Shown: piece after piece, positions 1-5,851 of the stretch
How the letters are laid out: each line of letters opens with the position of its first letter
How positions within the stretch are numbered: the stretch's first letter is position 1
NCBI GenBank assembly: GCA_015487985.1
Contig: WFOP01000164.1
Coordinates: 1-7,590, forward strand
DNA from: Hyphomicrobiales bacterium
GTDB lineage: Bacteria > Pseudomonadota > Alphaproteobacteria > Rhizobiales > Devosiaceae
Direction: 5' to 3'
Length of the DNA stretch: 7,590 nucleotides
The notes under the pieces: model-generated
The model's database searches: none
The model's input: the letters and a program-made list of their open reading frames with translations, nothing else
What the model was told of the DNA's origin: nothing
Made by a program: the position numbers and the translations under genes

Positions 1-51
1 GCAATATTCTGGTTCGGCGTAAAAGCCAAACTCAACACATTGTTTAGTTAG
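1..51 (+). CDS. Possible C-terminal end of a plus-strand gene (partial)
   Basis: Reading from base 1 in frame 1 gives 16 codons, AIFWFGVKAKLNTLFS, followed by a TAG stop at 49-51. The aromatic and hydrophobic start followed by a lysine-rich stretch would suit the tail of a membrane protein whose last helix ends near the cytoplasm. It would converge on pyrD, leaving 24 bases between the two stops. Frame 3 is also open for 14 codons (stop at 45-47), so the reading frame is not certain. No family can be named from so few residues. Confidence 0.3.
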   Translation, partial: AIFWFGVKAKLNTLFS

Positions 52-75
52 CCGGTATTCAGTTCAGGTGTTCCG

Positions 76-1188
76 CTAAAGGGTGATTTTTCCAGCCGCC
101 CAGTCCTCAACATTCGTCCCCACAAAGCACGAAACAGATTTAAGTTTTGCCTTGCGAACCGAACGGGTCAGGCCGGTTTTTATTTGCTCCAGCAACTCCA
201 TGCCACCATAAACAAGCGCTGAATAAAGCTGAATGGCATTGGCCCCCGCTTCCAGCTTGGCCAGCGCCGATTGGGCCGAATGCACACCCCCCACCCCGAT
301 AATGGCCATGTCAGGCCCCACTCTTAAACGCATCTGAGCCAGTTTTTGCGTTGAAAGATTAAACAAGGGCACCCCGGAAAGCCCCCCCGCTTCGGTGGCG
401 TGCAACTGGGTTTCAACCCCCTTGCGGCTCAGGGTTGTATTGGAAACGATCAAACCATCCAGATCGGTTTTGCCAACAATTTCAGCGATGGCATCAAGGG
501 CAGTTTCGTCCAGATCGGGCGCGATTTTCAAAAATACCGGCACCCGGATTTTCTGGCCGGCGCGGGCATTCAGCGTTTCACCCAGCAGGCGGGTCAATTG
601 ATCGGGGGACTGAAGACCGCGCAATCCGGGGGTGTTGGGGGATGAAATATTGATGGTGAGATAATCGGCAACCCCAGCGAAACGTTTTACCCCCAGCACA
701 TAATCCTCCACAAAATCATCACTGTCTTTATTGGCACCAATATTCACACCGACTATTGCCTTGGAGCCGTTAGCCTGAAGCCGCTCGAGCGCTGCCTCAT
801 GCCCCTCATTGTTAAAGCCCATGCGATTGATAATGGCATTGGTATGGGTCAGGCGAAAAAGGCGCGGCTTCGGGCTGCCTTTTTGGGGATGCGGGGTGAG
901 CGTGCCCACTTCACACATGCCAAAACCAATCTCCCCCAGGGGGCCGTGAACCTGCGCATTTTTATCAAATCCGGCGGCCATCCCGATCGGGTTTGACAGG
1001 ATAAGCCCGGCCAGATTTGTGCAGAGTTCATCGGCATCCCGGGTTGAACTTTTGGGCACCATGCCCGAGCGCAGGGCCAGCAAGGTTGCCTTATGGGCAT
1101 GTTCAGGGTCCATGGACAGCAGACTGTCCCGGGTCAGGCCGCGCATGGTGGGATTGTTCAACAGGGAAGAAAATCTGGAAAGTATCAT
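76..1188 (-). CDS. pyrD: Dihydroorotate dehydrogenase (quinone), class 2
   Basis: PyrD oxidises dihydroorotate to orotate in de novo pyrimidine synthesis and passes the electrons to membrane quinone through FMN. The protein has 370 residues, slightly longer than the 336 of the E. coli enzyme. Class 2 signatures are clear: AAGFDKNA (71-78), EVGTLTPHPQKGSPKPRLFRL (93-113), the IINRMGFNN loop (119-127), NISSPNTPGLRGLQ (180-193), FLKIAPDLD (219-227), LIVSNTT (246-252) and the FMN phosphate-binding part IIGVGGV plus AIQLYSALVYGG near the C-terminus. By alignment to E. coli, Ser183 in ISSPN is the catalytic base, which separates class 2 from the cysteine-using class 1 enzymes. The N-terminal part (about 1-45, with MDPEHAH at 26-32) is the membrane-associated quinone-side extension. 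The ATG at 1186-1188 overlaps the TGA of the upstream DUF952 gene as ATGA and has no strong Shine-Dalgarno of its own. A later ATG (Met15) also fits the family alignment. Identification is secure; the start is less so. Confidence 0.97.
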   Translation of the reverse strand: MILSRFSSLLNNPTMRGLTRDSLLSMDPEHAHKATLLALRSGMVPKSSTRDADELCTNLAGLILSNPIGMAAGFDKNAQVHGPLGEIGFGMCEVGTLTPHPQKGSPKPRLFRLTHTNAIINRMGFNNEGHEAALERLQANGSKAIVGVNIGANKDSDDFVEDYVLGVKRFAGVADYLTINISSPNTPGLRGLQSPDQLTRLLGETLNARAGQKIRVPVFLKIAPDLDETALDAIAEIVGKTDLDGLIVSNTTLSRKGVETQLHATEAGGLSGVPLFNLSTQKLAQMRLRVGPDMAIIGVGGVHSAQSALAKLEAGANAIQLYSALVYGGMELLEQIKTGLTRSVRKAKLKSVSCFVGTNVEDWAAGKITL

Positions 1189-1559
1189 TGAGCATTACCA
1201 GTGATTGATGCGGGCAGTTCACATGGCCCGTCTACCGGCACATCAATCCGCTCAACGCGCGAAATTGCCGACATTGGCAGGTTGGCATAAAGATGGGGGA
1301 ACAGGTCCCCGCCGCGTGAGGCTTCCCACTTCAGCGCCTCAGGCAATCTGGCAACTTCCACCGCCAATATCACAACCCCTGCCTGCCCGGCAAAATACAA
1401 TTCCAGTGTTTTGGCCAATTGAGACGCTGTTGAAAAATGCATATATCCATCAGCCTCATCAATGGGCATGGGGGGCAGGTTTTGTTCCCCCTGAGATTTC
1501 TCCCAGAAATCTTGTCCAACAATTTTGTAGATAAATTCAGGCGCGTCAAAAGTGGCCAC
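1185..1559 (-). CDS. DUF952 family protein
   Basis: A small cytoplasmic protein of about 124 residues belonging to DUF952, a family with no established biochemical function that I know of. Family marks are FIYKIV near the N-terminus, DEADGYMHFSTASQLAKT, an alternating hydrophobic strand VVILAVEV, and the conserved LKWEASRGGDLFPHLYANLP. I chose the GTG at 1557-1559 because AAGGA sits 9 bases before it (1569-1573) and because family members begin only a few residues before the YKI motif. The frame stays open to another GTG at 1602-1604 (139 residues), but that one has no good ribosome site and the extra residues do not look like the family. The TGA stop shares bases with the pyrD ATG, so the two are probably translated together. 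I know of no direct role in pyrimidine synthesis. Confidence 0.88.
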   Translation of the reverse strand: MATFDAPEFIYKIVGQDFWEKSQGEQNLPPMPIDEADGYMHFSTASQLAKTLELYFAGQAGVVILAVEVARLPEALKWEASRGGDLFPHLYANLPMSAISRVERIDVPVDGPCELPASITGNAQ

Positions 1560-1587
1560 TCTGATAATTCCTTTAAGAGTTTTTGTG

Positions 1588-1615
1588 ATTTTACCCAAAT
1601 CCACCGCCCCAGCAA
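1588..1615 (-). promoter_or_regulatory. Candidate promoter of the DUF952-pyrD operon
   Basis: On the minus strand TTGCTG (1610-1615) and TAAAAT (1588-1593) are 16 bases apart. The -10 matches the sigma-70 consensus at five of six bases, the -35 only at three. It would start transcription near 1581, leaving about 20 leader bases that hold the AAGGA site and then the GTG at 1557-1559. It is incompatible with the longer GTG start at 1602-1604. This is a sequence match only. Confidence 0.35.
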
Positions 1616-1638
1616 GGCACTGATTGGCTCTTTATGAC

Positions 1639-1665
1639 TTTACTTACGACCATGATGTGTATATT
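1639..1665 (+). promoter_or_regulatory. Weak candidate promoter for the S24 regulator
   Basis: TTTACT (1639-1644) and TATATT (1660-1665) resemble -35 and -10 boxes with a short 15-base spacing. The stretch around 1655-1695 is clearly more AT-rich than its surroundings, as expected for the divergent control region between the DUF952 and S24 genes. The -10 overlaps the left arm of the palindrome at 1661-1680. Other pairings are possible, so the exact boxes are uncertain. Confidence 0.25.
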
Positions 1666-1680
1666 TTCCTAGGATAGTAT
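1661..1680. promoter_or_regulatory. Imperfect palindrome, candidate operator
   Basis: ATATTTTCCT followed by AGGATAGTAT forms a 20-base inverted repeat centred on CCTAGG, with eight of ten base pairs matching. It ends 34 bases before the GTG of the S24 regulator gene. HTH-S24 repressors bind as dimers to palindromes of this size and commonly control their own gene, so an autoregulatory operator is a reasonable inference. No alphaproteobacterial LexA box (GTTC-N7-GTTC) was seen nearby. Confidence 0.35.
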
Positions 1681-1714
1681 TCTTATATTCAGCAACATTT
1701 GAGAGTGCCCCCCC

Positions 1715-2410
1715 GTGTTTTCTCACCGCTCCATCTGGGAAGCCATCGACGCCCTTGCCAATCGACATGGTATGTCGGTTTCCGGCCTCGCGCGCCTTGC
1801 AGGACTGGATGCCACCGCTTTCAACCCCTCAAAACGTATCAGCAAAGACGGCAGAGAACGCTGGCCATCCACGGAAAGCATTTCTAAAATTTTACAGGCC
1901 ACCCATGAGGATTTTGACCGGTTCATGTCCGATGACATCCAGTTTACCCAGATGGACAATCTTGTAGATAATCTTGGGGCGGGGTTTGAAAGCCCGAGTT
2001 CATCAGGTCAGGGCCATTCCGTTCCCCTGCTGGGGTTTGCTCAGGCGGGCGCAGGTGGATTTTTTGACTCAGCCGGATTTCCGGTAGGGCAGGGCTGGGA
2101 AGAGGTTTCTTTCCCCGGTGGTGGACGCAATGCGGATCATGACAACATCTATGCCCTTGAGGTAACAGGGGACTCCATGGCCCCCGCCTATCGCGACGGG
2201 GACATATTGATTGTATCGCCAGGCGAACAGCTCCGGCGTGGCGACCGGGTTGTCCTTCGTACGGTGGATGGCGAGGTAACAGCAAAAATTTTGCATCGTC
2301 AAACGGACCAGAATGTGGAATTGCGCTCCCTTAATCCCGAGCATGGGCCACGCACGATTGCCATGAGCGATGTGGACTGGATTGCGCGAATTCTGTGGGC
2401 CAGCCAATAA
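1715..2410 (+). CDS. HTH transcriptional regulator with S24 (LexA/CI-like) peptidase domain
   Basis: A 231-residue regulator with the layout of phage CI-type and LexA-type repressors. The N-terminal 65 residues form a helix-turn-helix unit (IWEAIDALANRHGMSVSGLARLAGLDATAF, about 7-36, then SKRISKDGRERWPSTESISKIL). A polar linker follows (about 72-102), then the S24 domain from PLLGFAQAGAGG onward. The serine-lysine dyad is present: Ser154 in VTGDSMAPAYRDGD and Lys191 in GEVTAKIL. An Ala-Gly pair in AQAGAGG (111-114) lies where such repressors cut themselves. So it may inactivate itself on a signal such as RecA filaments, or use the fold only to dimerise. The start is GTG at 1715-1717, giving MFSHRSIWEAI, with GAGAG at 1701-1705 nine bases before it. 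It stands alone with no phage genes nearby, and similar free-standing chromosomal copies occur in rhizobia. Targets are unknown. Confidence 0.9.
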   Translation: MFSHRSIWEAIDALANRHGMSVSGLARLAGLDATAFNPSKRISKDGRERWPSTESISKILQATHEDFDRFMSDDIQFTQMDNLVDNLGAGFESPSSSGQGHSVPLLGFAQAGAGGFFDSAGFPVGQGWEEVSFPGGGRNADHDNIYALEVTGDSMAPAYRDGDILIVSPGEQLRRGDRVVLRTVDGEVTAKILHRQTDQNVELRSLNPEHGPRTIAMSDVDWIARILWASQ

Positions 2411-2461
2411 ATTCTGGATAAATCTGAACCGAATTTTCCCTTTGTTTTCAACGGAAGGCAA

Positions 2462-2475
2462 TTGATTTAAGTCAA
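2462..2475. promoter_or_regulatory. FNR/FixK-type binding site
   Basis: TTGATTTAAGTCAA matches the FNR/FixK core TTGA-N6-TCAA exactly and the longer TTGAT-N4-ATCAA form with one mismatch. With one flanking base on each side (2461-2476) it is a near-palindrome, 14 of 16 bases. It lies in the 134-base gap before the DUF2189 gene, its centre 76 bases from that ATG, a normal distance for activation. A TTGACT that could serve as a -35 follows at 2480-2485, but no good -10 is seen after it. This suggests control by oxygen or redox state through an FNR, FnrL or FixK protein; the regulator is not in the window. Confidence 0.6.
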
Positions 2476-2544
2476 TTACTTGACTTTTTGCCCCTTTGTC
2501 CTGCTCAATGCAGGGGTGTGTTATTGCAATTTGAGGGGATTACA

Positions 2545-3366
2545 ATGAGCCAGACGAAACCGGATTTGCGTCAGGAATATACCGAATATGTGGCACCCAA
2601 AATGCCAGGAATCAACAAAGTAACATGGGGAATTATTGGTGAGTCCTTGCGCAAAGGACTCGCAGATTTTTTTCGAGCGCCCATTTATGGACTGTTTTTT
2701 GGCGGGTTTTTTGCAGCGGGCGGCCTTGCCATCCTGTTTTTTCTCAACGTACTTGATACACTATGGCTGATATTGCCGATCATGATCGCTTTCCCGTTGA
2801 TCGGGCCATTTGCTGCAACGGGAATATATGAAGTATCTCACAAATTAAGCACGGGTGAGCCGATTACCTGGAAAGGGATTTTGCTGACGGTTTTTTCTCA
2901 AAGAGAGCGCCAAACCGGCTGGATTGCCTTCGTGGTACTGTTCATTTTCTGGGTATGGATCTATCTGATCCGGGTTTTAATCGCTATTTTCATGGGATTT
3001 GGCACCCCCTCAACCCTTTCGGGGTTTGTGGATGCTGTTCTTACCACCAGCAATGGCATGGCGTTTCTTGCCACCGGAACACTTATCGGGGCCGTGCTGG
3101 CGCTGATTCTTTTTTCCGCAACCGTGATTTCCATGCCCCTGATTCTGGACACAGAACTTGATTTTGTATCCGCAATGATCACCAGTTTCAAAACCGTGGC
3201 AGCAAGCCCGATCCCGATGCTGGGCTGGGGTGTTGTTATCACGCTGCTGACCCTGTTGGCCATGGCACCTGCATTTCTGGGGCTGATCGTGGTGTTTCCG
3301 ATATTGGGGCATGCGACCTGGCACCTTTACAAGGCGGCAACCATTCCCGCAGACAGCGTCTCTTAA
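2545..3366 (+). CDS. DUF2189 family integral membrane protein
   Basis: A 273-residue polytopic inner-membrane protein that I assign to DUF2189 (COG5473), whose function is not established. After a cytoplasmic N-terminus of about 45 residues (with GIIGESLRKGLADFFRAPIYGLFFGGFF, typical of the family) come hydrophobic spans near 46-67, 72-93, 126-150, 173-200 and 226-255. The 173-200 and 226-255 stretches may each hold more than one helix. The PLIGPFAATGIYEVSHKLSTGE segment after the second span is a family hallmark. The start chosen is ATG at 2545-2547, six bases after a strong GAGGGG ribosome site (2533-2538). The frame extends upstream to a TTG at 2488, but those residues overlap the leader and look non-coding. 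It is monocistronic, with its own terminator at 3390-3413, and is probably under FNR/FixK control. The respiratory link comes only from that site. Confidence 0.85.
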   Translation: MSQTKPDLRQEYTEYVAPKMPGINKVTWGIIGESLRKGLADFFRAPIYGLFFGGFFAAGGLAILFFLNVLDTLWLILPIMIAFPLIGPFAATGIYEVSHKLSTGEPITWKGILLTVFSQRERQTGWIAFVVLFIFWVWIYLIRVLIAIFMGFGTPSTLSGFVDAVLTTSNGMAFLATGTLIGAVLALILFSATVISMPLILDTELDFVSAMITSFKTVAASPIPMLGWGVVITLLTLLAMAPAFLGLIVVFPILGHATWHLYKAATIPADSVS

Positions 3367-3389
3367 CGACAGTTCCTTGCAATTGATAT

Positions 3390-3413
3390 CGCTCCCCGAA
3401 GGGGGGCGTTTTT
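3390..3413 (+). terminator. Rho-independent terminator after the DUF2189 gene
   Basis: CGCTCCCC and GGGGGGCG (3390-3397 and 3401-3408) form an eight-pair stem, one of them G-T, around a GAA loop. It is followed at once by TTTTT (3409-3413). It starts 24 bases after the DUF2189 stop. There is no T-run on the other strand, so it should act only on plus-strand transcription. Confidence 0.9.
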
Positions 3414-3420
3414 GTGTGCC

Positions 3421-3462
3421 TAAAGCATGTTGCGTTCAATCATATTTACGCGACATGCTTAA
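3421..3462. repeat. Left foldback of the intergenic element
   Basis: The arms at 3421-3434 and 3449-3462 pair at 12 of 14 positions plus one G-T pair, around a 14-base AT-rich loop. This is one of two hairpins in the 130-base element. Transcribed from the lysS side it would form a stable structure in the 3' untranslated RNA and might help end or protect that transcript, although no T-run follows it on the minus strand. Confidence 0.75.
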
Positions 3463-3476
3463 TCTTTTTGTTTCGC

Positions 3477-3543
3477 CATGTCTTTAACCCAAAACCGGTA
3501 CCACCCACGGGTCAAGCCCGAAGGCATGTTTTTGGGAAACATG
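3477..3543. repeat. Right foldback of the intergenic element, with inner hairpin
   Basis: CATGT (3477-3481) pairs with ACATG (3539-3543), and CCCAAAA (3488-3494) pairs with TTTTGGG (3530-3536), with an uneven internal bulge between. Within the loop CGGG-TCAAG-CCCG (3508-3520) makes a small hairpin of its own. The inner part recalls the GGGTCAAGCCCGGG repeats common in alphaproteobacterial intergenic DNA, so this arm may be a mosaic of two element types. Confidence 0.6.
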
Positions 3544-3545
3544 CT

Positions 3546-5162
3546 TTAGCTATTGGCGAGTTCACCCGCAAGTGCCTTTGCAATCAAAGCGCGGGTTTCA
3601 CTCACACCATAAAGCGCAACAAACGAGCCAAAACGCGGTCCCTGATCCTGACCCAGCAAAATCTGATAAAGGGCCTTGAACCAATTGCGCAAGGGGTCGA
3701 ACTGATGAGACTTGCCAACGGCAAAAACAGCATTTTGAATTTCGCCGGCATCCGTTGATCCCTCCAGATCCGCCAGCAAATCGGACAGTTCCGCAAGGGC
3801 GGCCTTTTCTTTTTCATCCGGCAGGCGAAACTTTTTACCCGGCTTCACAAAATCGTGGAAATAGCGCATGGCATACTCCACCAGTTGATCCAGTTCCGGG
3901 TGGGTCTGAGGGGTGGCGTGGGGCTGATAGCGCCGGATAAACCCCCAAAGGGTTTCGGAATCCTGAGCGTTTGCCGCTGAAACGAGATTAAGCAACAAAG
4001 CAAAACTCAGCGGCACTTCTGAAATTTCGGGCGCACCGCCATGGATGTGAAATGCGGGATTGTTCAATCGTTCTTGGCTGGTTTGTCCAGCATAAGCCGC
4101 CGCAAAACTATAATATTCATCAACCGCTTTGGGGATCACGTCAAAATAAAGCCGCTTGGCGGTCATGGGTTTTTGATACATGAAAAGAGCGATGCTTTGG
4201 GGCGAAGCGTAGGTCAGCCACTGCTCAACCGGCAGGCCATTGCCCTTGGTTTTTGAAATTTTCTGCCCCGTGTCATCCAGAAACAATTCATAGTTGAAGC
4301 CCTCGGGAGGGCGTCCCCCCAGTGCACCGACAATGCGCGATGAGAGTTTTACGCTATCAATCAGATCCTTGCCAGCCATTTCATAATCAATGCCAAGGGC
4401 AAACCAGCGCAAGGCCCAGTCCGCTTTCCACTGGCATTTCACCGCACCCCCGGTGACCGTGGTGGTGACCTCTTCTTCTGTTTCCGGGTCAATATAGGTG
4501 ATTGTTCCCTCTTCAACATTGCGCCCGACCATGGGCACCTGCAGCACCACCCCGGTGCGCGGGCAAATGGGCAGGAACGGGGAATAGGTTTTGCGCCGTT
4601 CTTCCCCCAGCGTGGGCAGAATAATATCCATCACCTTGTCATAGGCACCGAGCATGGCTAAAAGCGCGGCGTCAAAACGCCCCGAGGAATAATAATCCGT
4701 TGAACTGGCAAATTCATATTCCAGATCAAAGGCATCCAAAAATTCCATCAGGCGATGGTTGTTATGGTCGGCAAAACTCTTGTGATTGTCCGAAAAGGGG
4801 TCAGGCACCCTGGAAAGGGGTTGGCCAATATGCCGGGCCAACATGGCCTGATTTGGCAGATTGGGGGAAACCTTGCGCATTCCGTCCATATCATCGGAAA
4901 AACAAACCAGACGGGCCTTTATTTTATCCCTTGTGAGCAGGCGAAAGGCATTGCGCACCATTGTGGTGCGCGCCACCTCACCAAAAGTGCCGATATGGGG
5001 GGGACCGGAGGGGCCATAACCTGTTTGAAAAACAGCCTCGTCTTTGCCCATGCGCTCGAGCCGTTTCACCACTTTTCGCGCCTCGACAAACGGCCATGCC
5101 TTTGCAGTCCGGGCCGCATCAAACAGTGTTGAATCAAGGGGGGGCAGGTGTGAATTTGGCAC
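3546..5162 (-). CDS. lysS: Lysyl-tRNA synthetase, class I
   Basis: This enzyme charges tRNA-Lys with lysine in the cytoplasm. It is the class I type (also called LysK), found in archaea, spirochaetes and most alphaproteobacteria, unrelated to the class II LysRS of E. coli. With the start chosen it has 538 residues. The Rossmann-fold ATP site shows [15 protein letters not shown] (48-62, the HIGH motif as HIGT at 56-59) and KISKTKGNG (301-309, the KMSKS loop). The family blocks [17 protein letters not shown] (87-98), TDYYSSG (155-161) and GKDLIDS (264-270) are intact. The C-terminal third is the helical anticodon-binding part. GTG at 5160-5162 is preferred: AGGGA lies eight bases upstream (5171-5175) and the protein then starts [25 protein letters not shown], like family members. 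The open frame runs 30 codons further to 5252, but those residues are cysteine- and histidine-rich and look untranslated. The TAA stop lies inside the terminal repeat of the 3420-3549 element. Confidence 0.97.
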   Translation of the reverse strand: MPNSHLPPLDSTLFDAARTAKAWPFVEARKVVKRLERMGKDEAVFQTGYGPSGPPHIGTFGEVARTTMVRNAFRLLTRDKIKARLVCFSDDMDGMRKVSPNLPNQAMLARHIGQPLSRVPDPFSDNHKSFADHNNHRLMEFLDAFDLEYEFASSTDYYSSGRFDAALLAMLGAYDKVMDIILPTLGEERRKTYSPFLPICPRTGVVLQVPMVGRNVEEGTITYIDPETEEEVTTTVTGGAVKCQWKADWALRWFALGIDYEMAGKDLIDSVKLSSRIVGALGGRPPEGFNYELFLDDTGQKISKTKGNGLPVEQWLTYASPQSIALFMYQKPMTAKRLYFDVIPKAVDEYYSFAAAYAGQTSQERLNNPAFHIHGGAPEISEVPLSFALLLNLVSAANAQDSETLWGFIRRYQPHATPQTHPELDQLVEYAMRYFHDFVKPGKKFRLPDEKEKAALAELSDLLADLEGSTDAGEIQNAVFAVGKSHQFDPLRNWFKALYQILLGQDQGPRFGSFVALYGVSETRALIAKALAGELANS

Positions 5163-5219
5163 GAGGAATATCCCTGAATGAAGGTAATGGTTATTGCAAA
5201 AAGGCTTTACTGGCATGAC

Positions 5220-5249
5220 TTGGAAACAAGCGCAATGTCTTGCTAAAAT
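5220..5249 (+). promoter_or_regulatory. Candidate promoter of the TerB-like gene
   Basis: TTGGAA (5220-5225) and TAAAAT (5244-5249) are 18 bases apart and match the sigma-70 boxes at four and five of six positions. Transcription would begin near 5256, leaving a leader of about 50 bases before the ATG at 5309. That position would exclude the earlier in-frame ATG at 5252. Inferred from sequence only. Confidence 0.4.
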
Positions 5250-5308
5250 CAATGTTGCGCCTTACCTTTCAAAAAATACCACAATCAGATCAGAAAGCAT
5301 GTTTGAAA

Positions 5309-5713
5309 ATGACTTTGTCCGCACAAGATGGTCTTGTTTATATAATGGTTGTTACCGCTGCCGCTGACCATGCGTTGAGCAACCTTGAGCTTAATCGCAT
5401 GAGCGCACTGGTGAAAAGGCTCCCCATATTTGAGGGATATGATGTGAACCGCCTACCGGAGGTTTCAGCCAAATGCGCGGACCTGCTGGCCAGCGTGGGC
5501 ATTGAAGGAGTTCTGGAACTGGTGATTGCAAAACTTCCTGAACATTTGCACGATACCGCCTATGCGCTGGCCGTTGAAATTGCGGCGGTTGATCTGGAGC
5601 TGGAACAGGAGGAATTGCGCTGGCTGGAAATGGTGCGCGACGCCCTTGTGCTCGACCGGCTCACCACGGCGGCCATTGAGGTTGCTGCGCGGGCGCGATT
5701 GCGCAAGGCGTAA
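5309..5713 (+). CDS. TerB-like (tellurite resistance TerB family) protein
   Basis: A soluble, all-helical protein of 134 residues resembling the TerB fold. The fold's two-part internal symmetry is visible: VYIMVVTAAADHALSNLELNRM (10-31) and AYALAVEIAAVDLELEQEELRWLEMVRDAL (84-113). Each has a helix with small residues, then an acidic Asp-Glu patch (Asp20, Glu26; Asp95, Glu97, Glu101-102) that in characterised TerB binds metal. Such single-gene TerB proteins are common in alphaproteobacteria and do not by themselves imply tellurite resistance; no terC, terD or terZ lies here. ATG at 5309-5311 fits family length, though its ribosome site is poor. In-frame starts at 5240 (TTG) and 5252 (ATG) would add residues ([19 protein letters not shown]) that do not look like the family. 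It diverges from lysS with 146 bases between the starts. Confidence 0.8.
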   Translation: MTLSAQDGLVYIMVVTAAADHALSNLELNRMSALVKRLPIFEGYDVNRLPEVSAKCADLLASVGIEGVLELVIAKLPEHLHDTAYALAVEIAAVDLELEQEELRWLEMVRDALVLDRLTTAAIEVAARARLRKA

Positions 5714-5759
5714 ATTCCCCTGCCCATACGGTGCTCCGTTCACAAAACATCACCAAAAA

Positions 5760-5790
5760 TTGAAACAATCTGATGGTTCATGCCTATATT
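5760..5790 (+). promoter_or_regulatory. Weak candidate promoter of the hydroxylase gene
   Basis: TTGAAA (5760-5765) and TATATT (5785-5790) could be -35 and -10 boxes, but the 19-base spacing is longer than ideal. They lie in the 138-base gap between the TerB-like gene and the hydroxylase gene. No terminator is visible in that gap, so read-through from the TerB-like gene is an alternative. Confidence 0.22.
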
Positions 5791-5851
5791 TCCTGCAAAT
5801 ATGAGCCTAAGACAACGTTCCGTTTTTTTATAAAGCAAAAAGAAGCATCCC

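Larger units (their letters stand above)
3420..3549. repeat. 130-base intergenic element with 11-base terminal inverted repeats
   Basis: The element is bounded by CTAAAGCATGT (3420-3430) and its exact reverse complement ACATGCTTTAG (3539-3549). Inside are two foldbacks (3421-3462 and 3477-3543). The words GCATGT or ACATGC recur four times in all, at both ends and in the interior. It has no coding capacity. The build of two large palindromes in a little over 100 bases, with the CCCAAAACCGGTACC and TTTTGGGAAACATGC parts, resembles the small palindromic intergenic elements of rhizobia (RIME-type mosaic elements of Sinorhizobium and Bru-RS repeats of Brucella), as I recall them. The right terminal repeat contains the lysS stop codon. 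Copy number in the genome cannot be seen from here. Confidence 0.75.

Noticed and set aside
1205..1534. 109-codon open frame on the plus strand
   Set aside because: It is antisense to DUF952, whose conserved motifs explain the open frame.
1605..1714. LexA-type SOS box in the divergent control region
   Set aside because: I looked for GTTC-N7-GTTC or GAAC-N7-GAAC and found none, so SOS control by LexA is not supported.
3414..3758. 114-codon open frame starting at the intergenic element
   Set aside because: It runs through the palindromic element and antisense into lysS, with no ribosome site or family resemblance.
4755..5132. 125-codon open frame on the plus strand inside lysS
   Set aside because: It is antisense to well-conserved lysS codons, its product is low in family-like sequence, and no ribosome site supports it.
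5309..5713. Tellurite-resistance operon
   Set aside because: Only a single TerB-like gene is present with no other ter genes, so a resistance claim is not supported.
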